This document shows, one piece after another, positions 8,344 to 17,627 of a stretch of DNA of 64,000 nucleotides. A model generated the notes under the pieces. That model was given only the letters and a program-made list of their open reading frames with translations, was not told where the DNA came from and searched no databases. Position numbers and translations under genes: made by a program. Position 1 is the stretch's first letter; the number at the start of each line of letters is the position of its first letter. Source of the DNA: Pantoea sp. (GTDB lineage Bacteria; Pseudomonadota; Gammaproteobacteria; Enterobacterales; Enterobacteriaceae); assembly GCF_028283705.1 (NCBI RefSeq), contig NZ_JAPWKD010000011.1, positions 186,001 through 250,000 of the forward strand, written 5' to 3'.

Positions 8344-9966
8344 ATGAAGCAACGTTTTCACTTGCAGGCATTAAGTTTTGCTCTGCTGACAGGGATATTC
8401 AGTGCTCACGCAGCGGACACGCCAGTTAAAGGCGGCACGCTTATTTATCTGGAACAACAACCACATACCAACCTTTATCCTCCGGCGGGTGGTTTTTACC
8501 CCAACGGTGGCATCCTGAATCAGATCACCGATAAACTCACCTGGCAAAACCCCAAAACCTTACAGGTTGAACCCTGGATTGCCGAAAGCTGGAGCAGTAA
8601 CGCCGACAAAACCGAATACACCTTTAAAATTCGTCCGGGTGTCACTTTCTCCGACGGCACACCGCTGGATGCCAACGCGGTGGCGAAAAACTTTGATACC
8701 TATGGTCTGGGCAATAAAGCGCTGCGTTTGCCGGTGTCTGAGGTGATTAATAATTACGATCATAGCGAAGTGATTGATCCGCTTACGGTGAAATTTTATT
8801 TCACCAAACCCTCACCGGGCTTTTTACAAGGCACCGCCACCATAGGCTCGGGACTGGTGTCCCTCAGCACTTTAAAACGCAGCTTCGATCAGTTGGGTGA
8901 TGCGCGCCATATTATTGGCTCAGGCCCGTTTGTGGTCAGCAATGAACAGCTGGGCCGTGAAGTCGATCTGGTGGCACGTAAGGATTACCACTGGGGGCCG
9001 AAAAATATTGCGCAGCAAGGCCCGGCCAATCTCGACGGCATCAAATTTATCGTCACCCCGGAAGACAGCGTCCGGATTGGCGCATTGCTGGCAGGCCAGG
9101 CTGATTTTATTCGCCAGGTGCAGGCGTATGACGAAAAACAGGCCAAACAACAGAACTTCCCGATTTATGCCGCCCCGACGCGTGGCGTCAATGACAGTAT
9201 CAGCTTCCGCCCGGATAACCCGCTGGTCAGCGACCTGAAAGTACGTCAGGCGCTGCTGCATGCCACCAACGCACAGCAGGTGGTACAAACCCTGTTCTCC
9301 CCCAACTATCCGCAAGCGACTTCGGTGATTGCCGCAAGCGCGGCGGGCTACGTCAATCTGAGCGACAAACTCAACTATGACCCGACGCTGGCGAAACAAC
9401 TGCTGGATGAAGCAGGCTGGAAACCCGGTAGCGATGGGATCCGCGAGAAAGGTGGCGAGAAACTGGTGCTGACGGTGTATGAATCTCCGCCACAGCCGCA
9501 AAACAAAGAAGTGCTGCAACTGGTGGCGCAGCAGTGGCGTCAGGTGGGGGTTGCCCTGAGGGTGAAAGCCGGTGATGCAGGCAGCAAAACGCTGGATAAC
9601 CTGGATCCGCTGAAAACCCCACTGACGGTGTCCGAGGTGGGACGTGCCGACCCGGATGTGGTGAAAAGCATGTTCTATCCCACCAATCGCGATGCGTTGC
9701 TGCAAAAAGGCGGCTCAAGCGACAAAGTGAAAAACTTCCGCGACGACAAACTGAATACGCTGCTGGTAAATATCTCGGCCGAAGTTGATGCGCAAAAGCG
9801 CCTGCAACTGACCGGTGATGCGCAGCGTTATCTGCTCGACAACGCCTATGTGATCCCGATCTTCGAGGAACCGCAGGTGTTTGCCGGTGCGCCCTGGTTA
9901 AAAGGCGTCAGTTTTGAAGCGGTGGGCCGCCCATCGTTCTACGGCGCGTGGCTGGAAAAACACTAA
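8344..9966 (+). CDS. Oligopeptide-type ABC transporter substrate-binding protein (KPN_01854-like)
   Basis: 540 aa from the ATG at 8344 with AAGGAA upstream; an in-frame ATG 8 codons earlier is less likely because the signal peptide MKQRFHLQALSFALLTGIFSAHA starts here. Mature protein is a family 5 binding protein (DppA/OppA fold): GGILNQITDKLTW, WSSNADKTEYTFKIRPGVTFSDGTPLDANAVAKNF and IGSGPFVV are typical. It acts in the periplasm and starts a seven-gene plus-strand operon with two permeases, a double ATPase, an LLM monooxygenase, an AhpD-like protein and an M20 deacylase. That content matches the TIGRFAM-defined KPN_01854/KPN_01858/Avi_7169/Avi_7170 set as I recall it. The ligand is unknown; peptide-like or N-acyl amino-acid compounds are plausible. 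Confidence 0.88.
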   Translation: MKQRFHLQALSFALLTGIFSAHAADTPVKGGTLIYLEQQPHTNLYPPAGGFYPNGGILNQITDKLTWQNPKTLQVEPWIAESWSSNADKTEYTFKIRPGVTFSDGTPLDANAVAKNFDTYGLGNKALRLPVSEVINNYDHSEVIDPLTVKFYFTKPSPGFLQGTATIGSGLVSLSTLKRSFDQLGDARHIIGSGPFVVSNEQLGREVDLVARKDYHWGPKNIAQQGPANLDGIKFIVTPEDSVRIGALLAGQADFIRQVQAYDEKQAKQQNFPIYAAPTRGVNDSISFRPDNPLVSDLKVRQALLHATNAQQVVQTLFSPNYPQATSVIAASAAGYVNLSDKLNYDPTLAKQLLDEAGWKPGSDGIREKGGEKLVLTVYESPPQPQNKEVLQLVAQQWRQVGVALRVKAGDAGSKTLDNLDPLKTPLTVSEVGRADPDVVKSMFYPTNRDALLQKGGSSDKVKNFRDDKLNTLLVNISAEVDAQKRLQLTGDAQRYLLDNAYVIPIFEEPQVFAGAPWLKGVSFEAVGRPSFYGAWLEKH

Positions 9967-9978
9967 GGCAGGTTGATA

Positions 9979-10920
9979 ATGCAACATTCTCTGCTGCACA
10001 GATTGGGGCAAAGCCTGCTGGTATTGTGGGCGGCGTTCACCCTGTCATTTTTGCTGCTGCAGGTGCTGCCGGGTGACGCGATTCTGATTAAGTTTCAGAA
10101 CCCGGACCTCGGCCTTAGCCCCACGCAAATTGCCGAGATGCGGCTGGCCTACGGTGCTGACAATCCAATCTGGCAGCAGTATGGGCATACCCTGTTTGCC
10201 ATGCTGCGTGGCGATTTCGGTTACTCGGTGCAGGCGGGCGTTCCGGTCAGCGAACTGATCGCCAGCAATCTACCCGCCACGCTCAGCCTGGCGCTGCCGG
10301 GATTTTTACTGGCGGCGTTGCTGGCGTTTGCCCTGGCGGCGTTATCGCGGCTACCGGGTTTACGCCTGCTGCGCACATTTTTACAGTCCATTCCTGCGTT
10401 GTTTGTCTCATTGCCGACGTTCTGGCTTGGCATTGCGCTCATCCAGGTGTTCTCGTTCCAGCTGCGCTGGATTCCGGTTATCAATCCTTCGGCGTTGCAA
10501 GGGCTGATTCTGCCAGTGATCACGGTAGCGGTGCCCATCTCCGCACCACTGGCGCAGATCCTGCTGCGTAGCATTGATGACGTCTCCACCCAACCCTTCG
10601 TGGCGGTGGCGCGTGCCAAAGGCGCGAGTGAAAACCGGGTGTTATGGCGTCACGTATTGCGCAATGCACTGCTGCCTGTGCTGAACGTGGCCGGTTTACT
10701 GCTCGGCGAATTAATTGCCGGTGCGCTGATTACTGAAACGGTGTTTGGCCTGAGCGGGCTGGGACAGCTGACGCAACAGGCGGTCAACAATCAGGATGTC
10801 GCGGTACTTCAGGCGGTGGTGATGATCTCCGCGCTGGGGTTTGTGCTGATTAATTTGCTGGTCGATTTGTTGATGCCGTTGCTTGATCCCCGGCTACAAC
10901 CGATCGCGGGAGGTCACTGA
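9979..10920 (+). CDS. Oligopeptide-type ABC transporter permease, DppB/OppB-like
   Basis: 313 aa starting at ATG 9979 with AGGCAGG upstream; the open frame also has a TTG two codons before. Six transmembrane helices are visible, beginning with LGQSLLVLWAAFTLSFLLLQVLPGDAIL, which is the DppB N-terminal signature. The EAA-type cytoplasmic loop VARAKGASENRVLWRHVLRNALLPVL near residue 205 contacts the ATPase. It pairs with the next gene, the two overlapping by one base (TGATG). Confidence 0.92.
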   Translation: MQHSLLHRLGQSLLVLWAAFTLSFLLLQVLPGDAILIKFQNPDLGLSPTQIAEMRLAYGADNPIWQQYGHTLFAMLRGDFGYSVQAGVPVSELIASNLPATLSLALPGFLLAALLAFALAALSRLPGLRLLRTFLQSIPALFVSLPTFWLGIALIQVFSFQLRWIPVINPSALQGLILPVITVAVPISAPLAQILLRSIDDVSTQPFVAVARAKGASENRVLWRHVLRNALLPVLNVAGLLLGELIAGALITETVFGLSGLGQLTQQAVNNQDVAVLQAVVMISALGFVLINLLVDLLMPLLDPRLQPIAGGH

Positions 10921-11777
10921 TGAGTCTGGTGGATTACGCGGCGGGCCGTCTGAGTTCGCGCAGAAAACATCGCTGGCACGGCGTACAACTGCAACCCGGT
11001 CTGTGGCTGGCATGGGCGGTGATGATACTGGCGCTGCTGGCGGCTTTCGCACCCGGATTGTTTACCCACTTCAACCCCACGGAAGGCATTGCTGGTGCGC
11101 AGCGCCTGCCTCCACAGGCAACTTACTGGCTCGGTACCGACCAGCTGGGCCGCGATCTGTTCACCCGCATCGTTTATGGCGCGTCACAGTCGCTGGCAGC
11201 GGCATTTGCTGCGGTGGCGATGGGCCTGATTGTCGGCACGGCACTGGGCGTGATTGCCGGAGCGGTCGGGCGGCGCACGGAAACCTTACTGATGCGGCTG
11301 GTGGATGTACTGCTCTCCATCCCGTCCCTGCTGCTCTCGCTGAGCATCCTGATTTTGCTGGGTTTTGGCACGGTACACGCTGCGCTGGCAGTGGGAATTG
11401 CCTCCATTGCCAGCTTCGCAAGGCTGGCACGCGGTGAAGTGGTACGCGTGCGGCGTAGCGAGTTTGTCGAGGCCGCTTATGGCAGTGGCGGCAGTTTCTG
11501 GACCGTGCTATGGCGGCATATCCTGCCGAACTCGCTGACGGCAGTGATCGCCTTCGCGGCATTGCAATTTGGTCAGGCGATTCTGGCGCTTTCAACCCTG
11601 AGTTTTCTCGGTTATGGCACACCGCCACCGACCCCGGAATGGGGACTCCTGATTGCGGAAGGCCGTAACTACCTGGCGACCGCCTGGTGGCTGACGATCT
11701 TTCCCGGCATGGTGGTGGTGGCGGTGGTACTGGCAGCCAATCGTATTAACCAGCAACTGGCCGGAGGGAAGAAATGA
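10920..11777 (+). CDS. Oligopeptide-type ABC transporter permease, DppC/OppC-like
   Basis: 285 aa. An N-terminal cytoplasmic segment and first helix lead to the DppC signature HFNPTEGIAGAQRLPPQATYWLGTDQLGRDLFTR at residues 42-76, and the EAA-type loop (EVVRVRRSEFVEAAYGSGGSFWTVLWRHILPNS) lies near residue 170. The start overlaps the preceding permease stop by one base, and its own stop overlaps the ATPase start by 4 nt (ATGA), so translation of the transporter genes is tightly coupled. Confidence 0.92.
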   Translation: MSLVDYAAGRLSSRRKHRWHGVQLQPGLWLAWAVMILALLAAFAPGLFTHFNPTEGIAGAQRLPPQATYWLGTDQLGRDLFTRIVYGASQSLAAAFAAVAMGLIVGTALGVIAGAVGRRTETLLMRLVDVLLSIPSLLLSLSILILLGFGTVHAALAVGIASIASFARLARGEVVRVRRSEFVEAAYGSGGSFWTVLWRHILPNSLTAVIAFAALQFGQAILALSTLSFLGYGTPPPTPEWGLLIAEGRNYLATAWWLTIFPGMVVVAVVLAANRINQQLAGGKK

Positions 11778-13384
11778 ACACGATCCTTGCAATTGAAAAC
11801 CTCACCCTGAGCTATCGCCAGCAAGGCGAATGGCGTCCGGTGGTGCATAACGTCAGTTTTAGTCTGCAGGCGGGTGAAATGGTGGCGCTGGTGGGTGAAT
11901 CGGGTTCTGGTAAAACCACCACCGCGCAGGCGATCATCGGCCTGCTGGCGGAAAATGGCCGCCGCGACAGTGGTCGCATTGTGCTGAACGGTACTGATAT
12001 CAGCGGCTGGTCCGCCAAACGGCTGGACAGCCTGCGCGGCGTGCGTATCAGCCTGGTGCCGCAGGACCCAGGCAACTCACTCAATCCGGTGAAAACCATC
12101 GGTGAACAGGTGGGTGAAATGCTGCAACTGCACCTGCGTATCAGCCGTAAAGAACGTCAGCAGCGGGTGATTGAGCTACTGAGCCGCGTGGGTTTGAGCC
12201 ACCCTGAGCAACGCGTGGATCAGTACCCGCATCAACTCTCCGGCGGGATGAAACAACGCGTCCTGATCGCCATCGCCCTCGCCCTGCGTCCGCAAATCAT
12301 CATTGCTGATGAGCCAACCAGCGCGCTGGATGTCACGGTGCAGAAACGCATTCTCGATTTGCTCGATATCCTGCGGCGCGAATCCGGCACGGCGGTGTTA
12401 TTTATCACCCACGATCTGGCGCTGGCGGCTGAACGTGCTGACCGGCTGCTGGTTTTTCGTCACGGCGAGATCCAGGAACAGGGCGATACTGCGCGGGTGA
12501 TCAATGCCGCACAGCATCCCTACACCCGGCAGCTGTTGCAGGATGCGGCGCTGGATTCACTGGCTCTGCCGCCGCCCCCCGCGACAGCGCTTGCCACCCC
12601 GGCAATTCAGCTTTCCGCCATCAATAAACGTTTCCGGCTTGGGCGTCATCAGCAGTTTCAGGCTTTAAACGCCGTCAGCATCAGCGTGCCGCGCGGCACC
12701 ACCCATGCACTGGTTGGTGAATCAGGATCGGGCAAAACCACGCTGGCGCGCATTCTGCTGGGCTTTGAGCAGGCCGACAGTGGCCGTGTGGTGATTGACG
12801 GTATTGATGCCCACGATCTGAGTAACGAAGCGCGGCGTCAGCTGCGGCGCAAAATTCAGTTCGTGTATCAGAACCCCTATGCTTCGCTTGATCCACGTCA
12901 GACGTTGTTTGCCATCATCGAAGAACCGCTGCGCAATTTTGCCCGCCTGACAGCGGAACAACGTCGTCAGCGCGTTACTGCCGTCACACAGCGGGTGGCG
13001 TTGCCGCTTGAGCTGCTGACGCGTAAAGCGCGCGAGTTGTCCGGCGGTCAGCGTCAGCGCGTGGCGATTGCCAGGGCGTTAATTGTTGAACCGGCGATTC
13101 TGGTGCTGGATGAGGCCACCTCGGCACTGGATGTCACCGTGCAGGCGCAAATTCTGCAACTGCTGCAACAGTTGCAGCACGACCTCGGCCTGACCTATCT
13201 GTTTATTACTCACGATCTCGCCACCGTACGGCGACTGGCGCATAGCGTCACGGTGTTACGCGCCGGGGAAGTGGTGGAACAGAGTGACGTTGTCACGCTA
13301 TTTGCTGCCCCCCGCCATCCCTACACCCGGTCATTAATTGAGGCGATTCCCGCTTTCCGTCCGCTGATTAAGGAGTCTGCATGA
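11774..13384 (+). CDS. Fused dipeptide/oligopeptide ABC transporter ATPase (two nucleotide-binding domains)
   Basis: 536 aa containing two complete ATP-binding cassettes in tandem, as in YejF and GsiA: Walker A GESGSGKTT at about residues 39-47 and again near 316-324, ABC signatures LSGGMKQRV and LSGGQRQRV, and Walker B IIADEPTSALD and LVLDEATSALD. Each half ends with the OppD/F-like HPYTR motif. It should drive the permease pair encoded just upstream. Overlaps of 4 nt with both the preceding permease and the following monooxygenase gene place the catabolic enzymes in the same transcript as the transporter. Confidence 0.93.
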   Translation: MNTILAIENLTLSYRQQGEWRPVVHNVSFSLQAGEMVALVGESGSGKTTTAQAIIGLLAENGRRDSGRIVLNGTDISGWSAKRLDSLRGVRISLVPQDPGNSLNPVKTIGEQVGEMLQLHLRISRKERQQRVIELLSRVGLSHPEQRVDQYPHQLSGGMKQRVLIAIALALRPQIIIADEPTSALDVTVQKRILDLLDILRRESGTAVLFITHDLALAAERADRLLVFRHGEIQEQGDTARVINAAQHPYTRQLLQDAALDSLALPPPPATALATPAIQLSAINKRFRLGRHQQFQALNAVSISVPRGTTHALVGESGSGKTTLARILLGFEQADSGRVVIDGIDAHDLSNEARRQLRRKIQFVYQNPYASLDPRQTLFAIIEEPLRNFARLTAEQRRQRVTAVTQRVALPLELLTRKARELSGGQRQRVAIARALIVEPAILVLDEATSALDVTVQAQILQLLQQLQHDLGLTYLFITHDLATVRRLAHSVTVLRAGEVVEQSDVVTLFAAPRHPYTRSLIEAIPAFRPLIKESA

Positions 13385-14376
13385 CGCGTAAACGCATTGG
13401 TTTTTTTACCCGCCTGCTCGATGAAGGTAGCGCACAGCTGCGTTACCGGCTGGCAACCGAGCAGATCCAGCACGCGGAACGACTTGGCTTTGATAGTGCG
13501 TGGATTGCGCAGCACCATTTTCACGAACATGAAGGTGGCCTGCCATCACCGCTGGTGTTTCTCGCGCATATCGCGGCGCATACCCGCACCATTCGCCTCG
13601 GCACCGGTATTATCACCCTGGCACTGGAAAATGCGCTGCGTGTCGCTGAAGACGCCGCAGTGCTGGATTTGCTCAGCAACGGACGCCTTGAGGTCGGTTT
13701 TGGTTCCGGCGGCACCGCCACCTCCTTCCTGCCGTTTGGCCTGACGATCGAGCAACGCGCGCCCTTCTTTGCGGAACAACTGCATAGCGTACTGAGCGCC
13801 TGGCGTGGCGATACCCTGGCGCATCCGGATAACCATCTTTATCCCGCCGCACCGACGTTATCGCAACGCGTCTGGATCGCCACGTTTTCCGTCGAAGGTG
13901 CTGCACGCGCCGGTCAGGCGGGCCACGGCCTGATGTTATCCCGCACCCAGCCACGGCCTGCCGGACAAGCGGACTTACCACTGGATGCGCTACAGAACCC
14001 GATGATCGACGCCTATCTGGCTGCGCTGCCAGAAGGAATTGCGCCGCGAATTCTCGCCTCACGCACCGCCTTCGTCGCAGACTCCACCCACCATGCGCGT
14101 CGCCTGGCCGAACCGGGTCTGCAACGTCAGGCTGACCAGTTCCAGGCTAGCGGACATAGCATCCTGGGTGCGTCACTGGATGATCATATCCGCCAGTTTG
14201 ACGCCCATCTCGGCGATCCTGACGCGGTGCTGGCCTCTCTGGCGCAGGATAGCGTGCTGGCACGCGCCACCGATATCACCTTCCAGGTGCATTCGATTGA
14301 TCCTCCCCATGCCGATATTTTGCGTTCGATTGAACTGATTGCCGACCACATCGCGCCACCGCTGCGCAACGCATAA
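13381..14376 (+). CDS. LLM-class FMN-dependent monooxygenase (KPN_01858-like)
   Basis: 331 aa luciferase-like fold: RIGFFTRLLDEGSAQLRY, FDSAWIAQHHFHEHEGGLPSPLVFLAHIAAHT and GRLEVGFGSGGTATSFLPFG. The AQHHFHEHEGG block and cluster context match the putative LLM family named after Klebsiella KPN_01858. It should oxygenate a small imported substrate using reduced FMN; no dedicated reductase is in the operon. The start overlaps the ATPase stop by 4 nt, and 12 nt with a GGAG site separate it from the AhpD-like gene. The substrate is unknown. Confidence 0.87.
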   Translation: MTRKRIGFFTRLLDEGSAQLRYRLATEQIQHAERLGFDSAWIAQHHFHEHEGGLPSPLVFLAHIAAHTRTIRLGTGIITLALENALRVAEDAAVLDLLSNGRLEVGFGSGGTATSFLPFGLTIEQRAPFFAEQLHSVLSAWRGDTLAHPDNHLYPAAPTLSQRVWIATFSVEGAARAGQAGHGLMLSRTQPRPAGQADLPLDALQNPMIDAYLAALPEGIAPRILASRTAFVADSTHHARRLAEPGLQRQADQFQASGHSILGASLDDHIRQFDAHLGDPDAVLASLAQDSVLARATDITFQVHSIDPPHADILRSIELIADHIAPPLRNA

Positions 14377-14388
14377 CAGGAGAAATTC

Positions 14389-15492
14389 ATGCCTCAACTC
14401 GATGATTTGCTGGCAGCGCTGGCCGATATTGATCCCACCTCAGAGCTGGCGCTGGCACGCACCCAACGCGATGCTGCCACCCGTCACACCCAGGGCAGCT
14501 ATGAAGTCTTGTTTAGTCAGCATGATGACGATTTTCCGTTACCGGAACGCTTCGCGCTGGCTGCCCAGGTCGCCGCCTGGCATGGCGAAGTGGCTTTACA
14601 GGCGCACTACCAACAGCAGGTACAGGATGTGCAACACAGCGCACGCGAAGAGGCGGGACGCGCTTTCGCCGAGCGGCTGAGTTTCCATCCGGTAGAAGCA
14701 ACACCGCAGCACATTGCCAATCTGCAAAGCGCGGGCTGGACAGCGCGCGGCATTGTCACACTGGCGCAGCTGATTGCGTTCGTCAGCTTCCAGAGCCGTC
14801 TGCTGGCCGGTTTCCGCCTGCTCAAGGGCGATGACTTAAACACACAGCAGCACGCCGTAGCCGGAAAATGGCATAGCGCGCCACTGACCTTTAGCGGCAA
14901 GAGCGCCCTCACCGCCTTTACCCAGCAGGAACTGGGATGGGAACCCTGGCTGGCCGCCAAACCGCTTGAGGAATTCGACAACGAGGAAAAAGCCACGCTG
15001 GCGCGTTTTGGTCATAGTGACTCTGACTATTTCCGCCTGCTGGGACGCAACCTGCCGCTGCTGGAACAGCGTACCCTGACCGATAAAGGCATCTTTTATA
15101 CCGCAGGTGGCTTGCCGCGCGCCGAGCGTGAACTGGCGGCCACGGTGGTCAGTAAGGTGAATGGCTGCATCTATTGCGCCTCAGTCCATGCGCGTAAAGC
15201 CAGTCAGCTAACGAAACAGGAGGCTGCGGTGCAAAAGTTGCTCAATGTGGTACCCGGTGCGGAACTGTCGCACGGACAGTCACCGCGCTGGCAGGCGCTT
15301 ATCGATTTCAGCGCCGCGTTATCCGTCACCCCGGCCAGTGCCAGCCAGGAACAGTTGCAGGCACTACGCGCTCACGGGCTGGATACCTTGCAGCTGCTGG
15401 ATCTGGTTCAGTCCACCGCCTTCTTTGCCTGGGCCAACCGCCTGATGCTGACGCTGGGCGAACCCTTCCTGCCTGACGACGCCAAAGGATAA
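14389..15492 (+). CDS. Two-domain CMD/alkylhydroperoxidase-like protein (Avi_7170 + Avi_7169 type fusion)
   Basis: 367 aa. The second half holds the AhpD redox motif Cys260-Ile-Tyr-Cys263 with His267 (NGCIYCASVHARKA), the CxxCxxxH pattern of carboxymuconolactone-decarboxylase/AhpD enzymes. The first half (to about residue 180) looks like another CMD-type helical domain, with LAQLIAFVSFQSRLLAG, but has no cysteine pair, so probably only one half is redox active. In other genomes these domains are, to my knowledge, separate neighbouring genes (TIGR04029 and TIGR04030 families), so this looks like a fusion. A cytoplasmic disulfide-based peroxidase could remove peroxide released by the monooxygenase. 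AGGAG precedes the ATG. Confidence 0.82.
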   Translation: MPQLDDLLAALADIDPTSELALARTQRDAATRHTQGSYEVLFSQHDDDFPLPERFALAAQVAAWHGEVALQAHYQQQVQDVQHSAREEAGRAFAERLSFHPVEATPQHIANLQSAGWTARGIVTLAQLIAFVSFQSRLLAGFRLLKGDDLNTQQHAVAGKWHSAPLTFSGKSALTAFTQQELGWEPWLAAKPLEEFDNEEKATLARFGHSDSDYFRLLGRNLPLLEQRTLTDKGIFYTAGGLPRAERELAATVVSKVNGCIYCASVHARKASQLTKQEAAVQKLLNVVPGAELSHGQSPRWQALIDFSAALSVTPASASQEQLQALRAHGLDTLQLLDLVQSTAFFAWANRLMLTLGEPFLPDDAKG

Positions 15493-15494
15493 CT

Positions 15495-16646
15495 ATGACA
15501 ACCCTCTCTACCGAACAACTTATCCACTGGCGACGTGAACTGCATCAGCACCCTGAACTGTCTAATCAGGAACACGCCACCACCGCCCGCATCACCCGCT
15601 GGTTGCAACAGGCTCATATCCGTTTGTTACCGCTGGCACTGGAAACCGGAGTGGTGGCGGAGATTGGTCAGGGCGATACGGTGATTGCCCTGCGCGCCGA
15701 TATTGATGCCTTGCCGATTGAAGAACTCACCGATCGTCCGTGGCAGTCACAGCAAAAAGGCGTGATGCATGCCTGCGGTCATGATCTGCACAGCAGCGTG
15801 ATGCTCGGCGTGGCGCATCAGCTCAAACGGATTGAAGCGCAGTTGCCCGGCCGGGTGCGAATTCTGTTTCAACCCGCCGAGGAAACCTTTAATGGCGCAC
15901 AGCAGCTGATTGATGCCGGGGCATTGCAAAATGTGCAGGCCATTTTTGGTTTGCACAATGCACCGGATTTGCCGGTGGGTACGCTGCGCACGCGCGGCGG
16001 TGCCTTCTATGCCAACGTTGATCGTTTTCAGATACACATTCACGGTAAAGGTGCGCATGCGGCGCGACCTCACGAAGGTGTTGATGCGATTGTCATCGCC
16101 AGCCATATCGTCACCGCGCTGCAAAACCTGCCTGCTCGCGTGTTTAGCGCGCTGGAATCGGTGGTGGTCAGCGTGACGCGATTCACTGCTGGGAATAGCT
16201 GGAATGTCCTGCCACATCAGGTGGAGCTGGAAGGTACGGTACGTACCCATAACGCGCAGATTCGTGAACAGGTAGTGCATAAAATACGCAATTTGATCGC
16301 GGGTATCGCGGCCGGGTTTAATGGCGAAGCTGAGCTACTGTGGCAGCCAGGCCCGCCTTCGCTGGTGAATACGCCCGCCTGGGCCGACTTCGCGCTGCGT
16401 GTGGCTCAGCAGCAGGGATACCAGACGGAAGTGGCAATCCCACAGATGGGCGGTGAGGACTTTGCGTTTTATCTGCACCATGTGCCCGGCACCTTTGTCA
16501 GTATCGGCAGTGCCAGCACACAGGGTCTGCATCATCCGGCATTCGACCCGGATGAAGCGATGCTTGCACCCGCAGTGGCGTACTTTGCCGCTCTCGCACA
16601 ACAGGCGCTGGCTGAGGTGCAGCAAGCTCAGGAACTGGCCTCGTGA
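15495..16646 (+). CDS. M20-family amidohydrolase / N-acyl-amino acid deacylase (paralogue of 2817-3974)
   Basis: 383 aa, starting 2 nt after the AhpD-like gene with AAAGGATAACT as ribosome site. Full M20D motif set: [51 protein letters not shown] and [15 protein letters not shown]. It is strikingly similar to the other M20 enzyme in the window (for example [21 protein letters not shown] and [12 protein letters not shown] vs [12 protein letters not shown]), so the two clusters probably share this step by duplication. Role inferred: release of an acyl group from an N-acylated amino acid or peptide brought in by the upstream transporter. Confidence 0.9.
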   Translation: MTTLSTEQLIHWRRELHQHPELSNQEHATTARITRWLQQAHIRLLPLALETGVVAEIGQGDTVIALRADIDALPIEELTDRPWQSQQKGVMHACGHDLHSSVMLGVAHQLKRIEAQLPGRVRILFQPAEETFNGAQQLIDAGALQNVQAIFGLHNAPDLPVGTLRTRGGAFYANVDRFQIHIHGKGAHAARPHEGVDAIVIASHIVTALQNLPARVFSALESVVVSVTRFTAGNSWNVLPHQVELEGTVRTHNAQIREQVVHKIRNLIAGIAAGFNGEAELLWQPGPPSLVNTPAWADFALRVAQQQGYQTEVAIPQMGGEDFAFYLHHVPGTFVSIGSASTQGLHHPAFDPDEAMLAPAVAYFAALAQQALAEVQQAQELAS

Positions 16647-16669
16647 CCGTACGAACAAGGAGAAAACCA

Positions 16670-17518
16670 ATGGCGATTATCGCTCCACTGCCGCAACTGG
16701 ATCATGTGGTGATCAATGTGGCCGATCGACTGGATGAAGCGCGTACGCTGTATCAGAGGTTGGGCTTTCAACTCACCGACCGCGGCCACCATTCGCTTGG
16801 CTCCAGCAATCACCTGGCGGTTTTTGACGAAAATTATCTGGAGCTGCTGGGTTATGAACCGCAACGCGGAAACCTGCGCCAGGATTTGTGGCAGTCCCCA
16901 CTGGGCTTAAGCGGGCTGGTGTGGAAAAGTGACGATGCTGACGCGGTGTGGCGGTACCTGGAAAGCCAGGATATCGATGGCGAACCACCGGCCAGTTTTT
17001 ATCGTCCGGTTACCCTGCCCGATGGATCACCACAACAGGCGCGCTTTCGCACCGTGCGTTTACGCCCGGCGCTGGTGCCGAATGGTCGCAGTTTCTTCTG
17101 CCAGCATGAGACGCCACAGGCGGTGTGGCAAGCGGCCTGGCAACAACATCCCAATGGCGTCGGCAATATCGTGGAGTTTGTGGTGGTGGCGCAGGATCCG
17201 GCAGCCGCCGCGCTGGTGTACAGCCGCTTATTCGGTGCCGGAAGGTTACTGGCCTGTCAGGAAGGTGCTTTCGTGTTAAAAGCCGGGGCTGCGACGGTAC
17301 GTTTCGCGGCAGCCGACTATGTGCTGCAACGCTTTAATAGCCTGCCAGCAGATTATGACGGCAGCGCGCGCATGGCAGCATTGAGCCTGCAAACCCACGA
17401 CCTTAGCAAAGTAAAAGCCAGCTTGCTGCTGGGTGATGTGCCGTTTAGCGAGACGGAACACGCAGTGATTGTAGCGGCAGAGCAGGCATTGGGTGTGGCG
17501 TTACGTTTTCAGCAGTAA
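16670..17518 (+). CDS. VOC / glyoxalase-like domain protein
   Basis: 282 aa from the ATG at 16670 preceded by AAGGAGAAAACCA; an earlier in-frame GTG lacks a good site. The N-terminus PQLDHVVINVADRLDEARTLYQRLGFQLTDRGHHSLGSSNHLAVF is the glyoxalase-like (PF13468-type) opening, and a second VOC repeat follows at about residues 155-280 (GVGNIVEFVVVAQDP...). Such proteins bind a divalent metal and act as lyases, isomerases or dioxygenases on small acids. It is the last gene of the transporter/monooxygenase operon. Specific activity is unknown. Confidence 0.82.
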   Translation: MAIIAPLPQLDHVVINVADRLDEARTLYQRLGFQLTDRGHHSLGSSNHLAVFDENYLELLGYEPQRGNLRQDLWQSPLGLSGLVWKSDDADAVWRYLESQDIDGEPPASFYRPVTLPDGSPQQARFRTVRLRPALVPNGRSFFCQHETPQAVWQAAWQQHPNGVGNIVEFVVVAQDPAAAALVYSRLFGAGRLLACQEGAFVLKAGAATVRFAAADYVLQRFNSLPADYDGSARMAALSLQTHDLSKVKASLLLGDVPFSETEHAVIVAAEQALGVALRFQQ

Positions 17519-17627
17519 CTCATTCCTGAAATAAAAATTCCTGATATCTCATATCATGACTATCCATTTCACTTATATGAGAAATTCGCCCATGCTTGTT
17601 ACATCAAATCAATACGAGGTGACGAAC

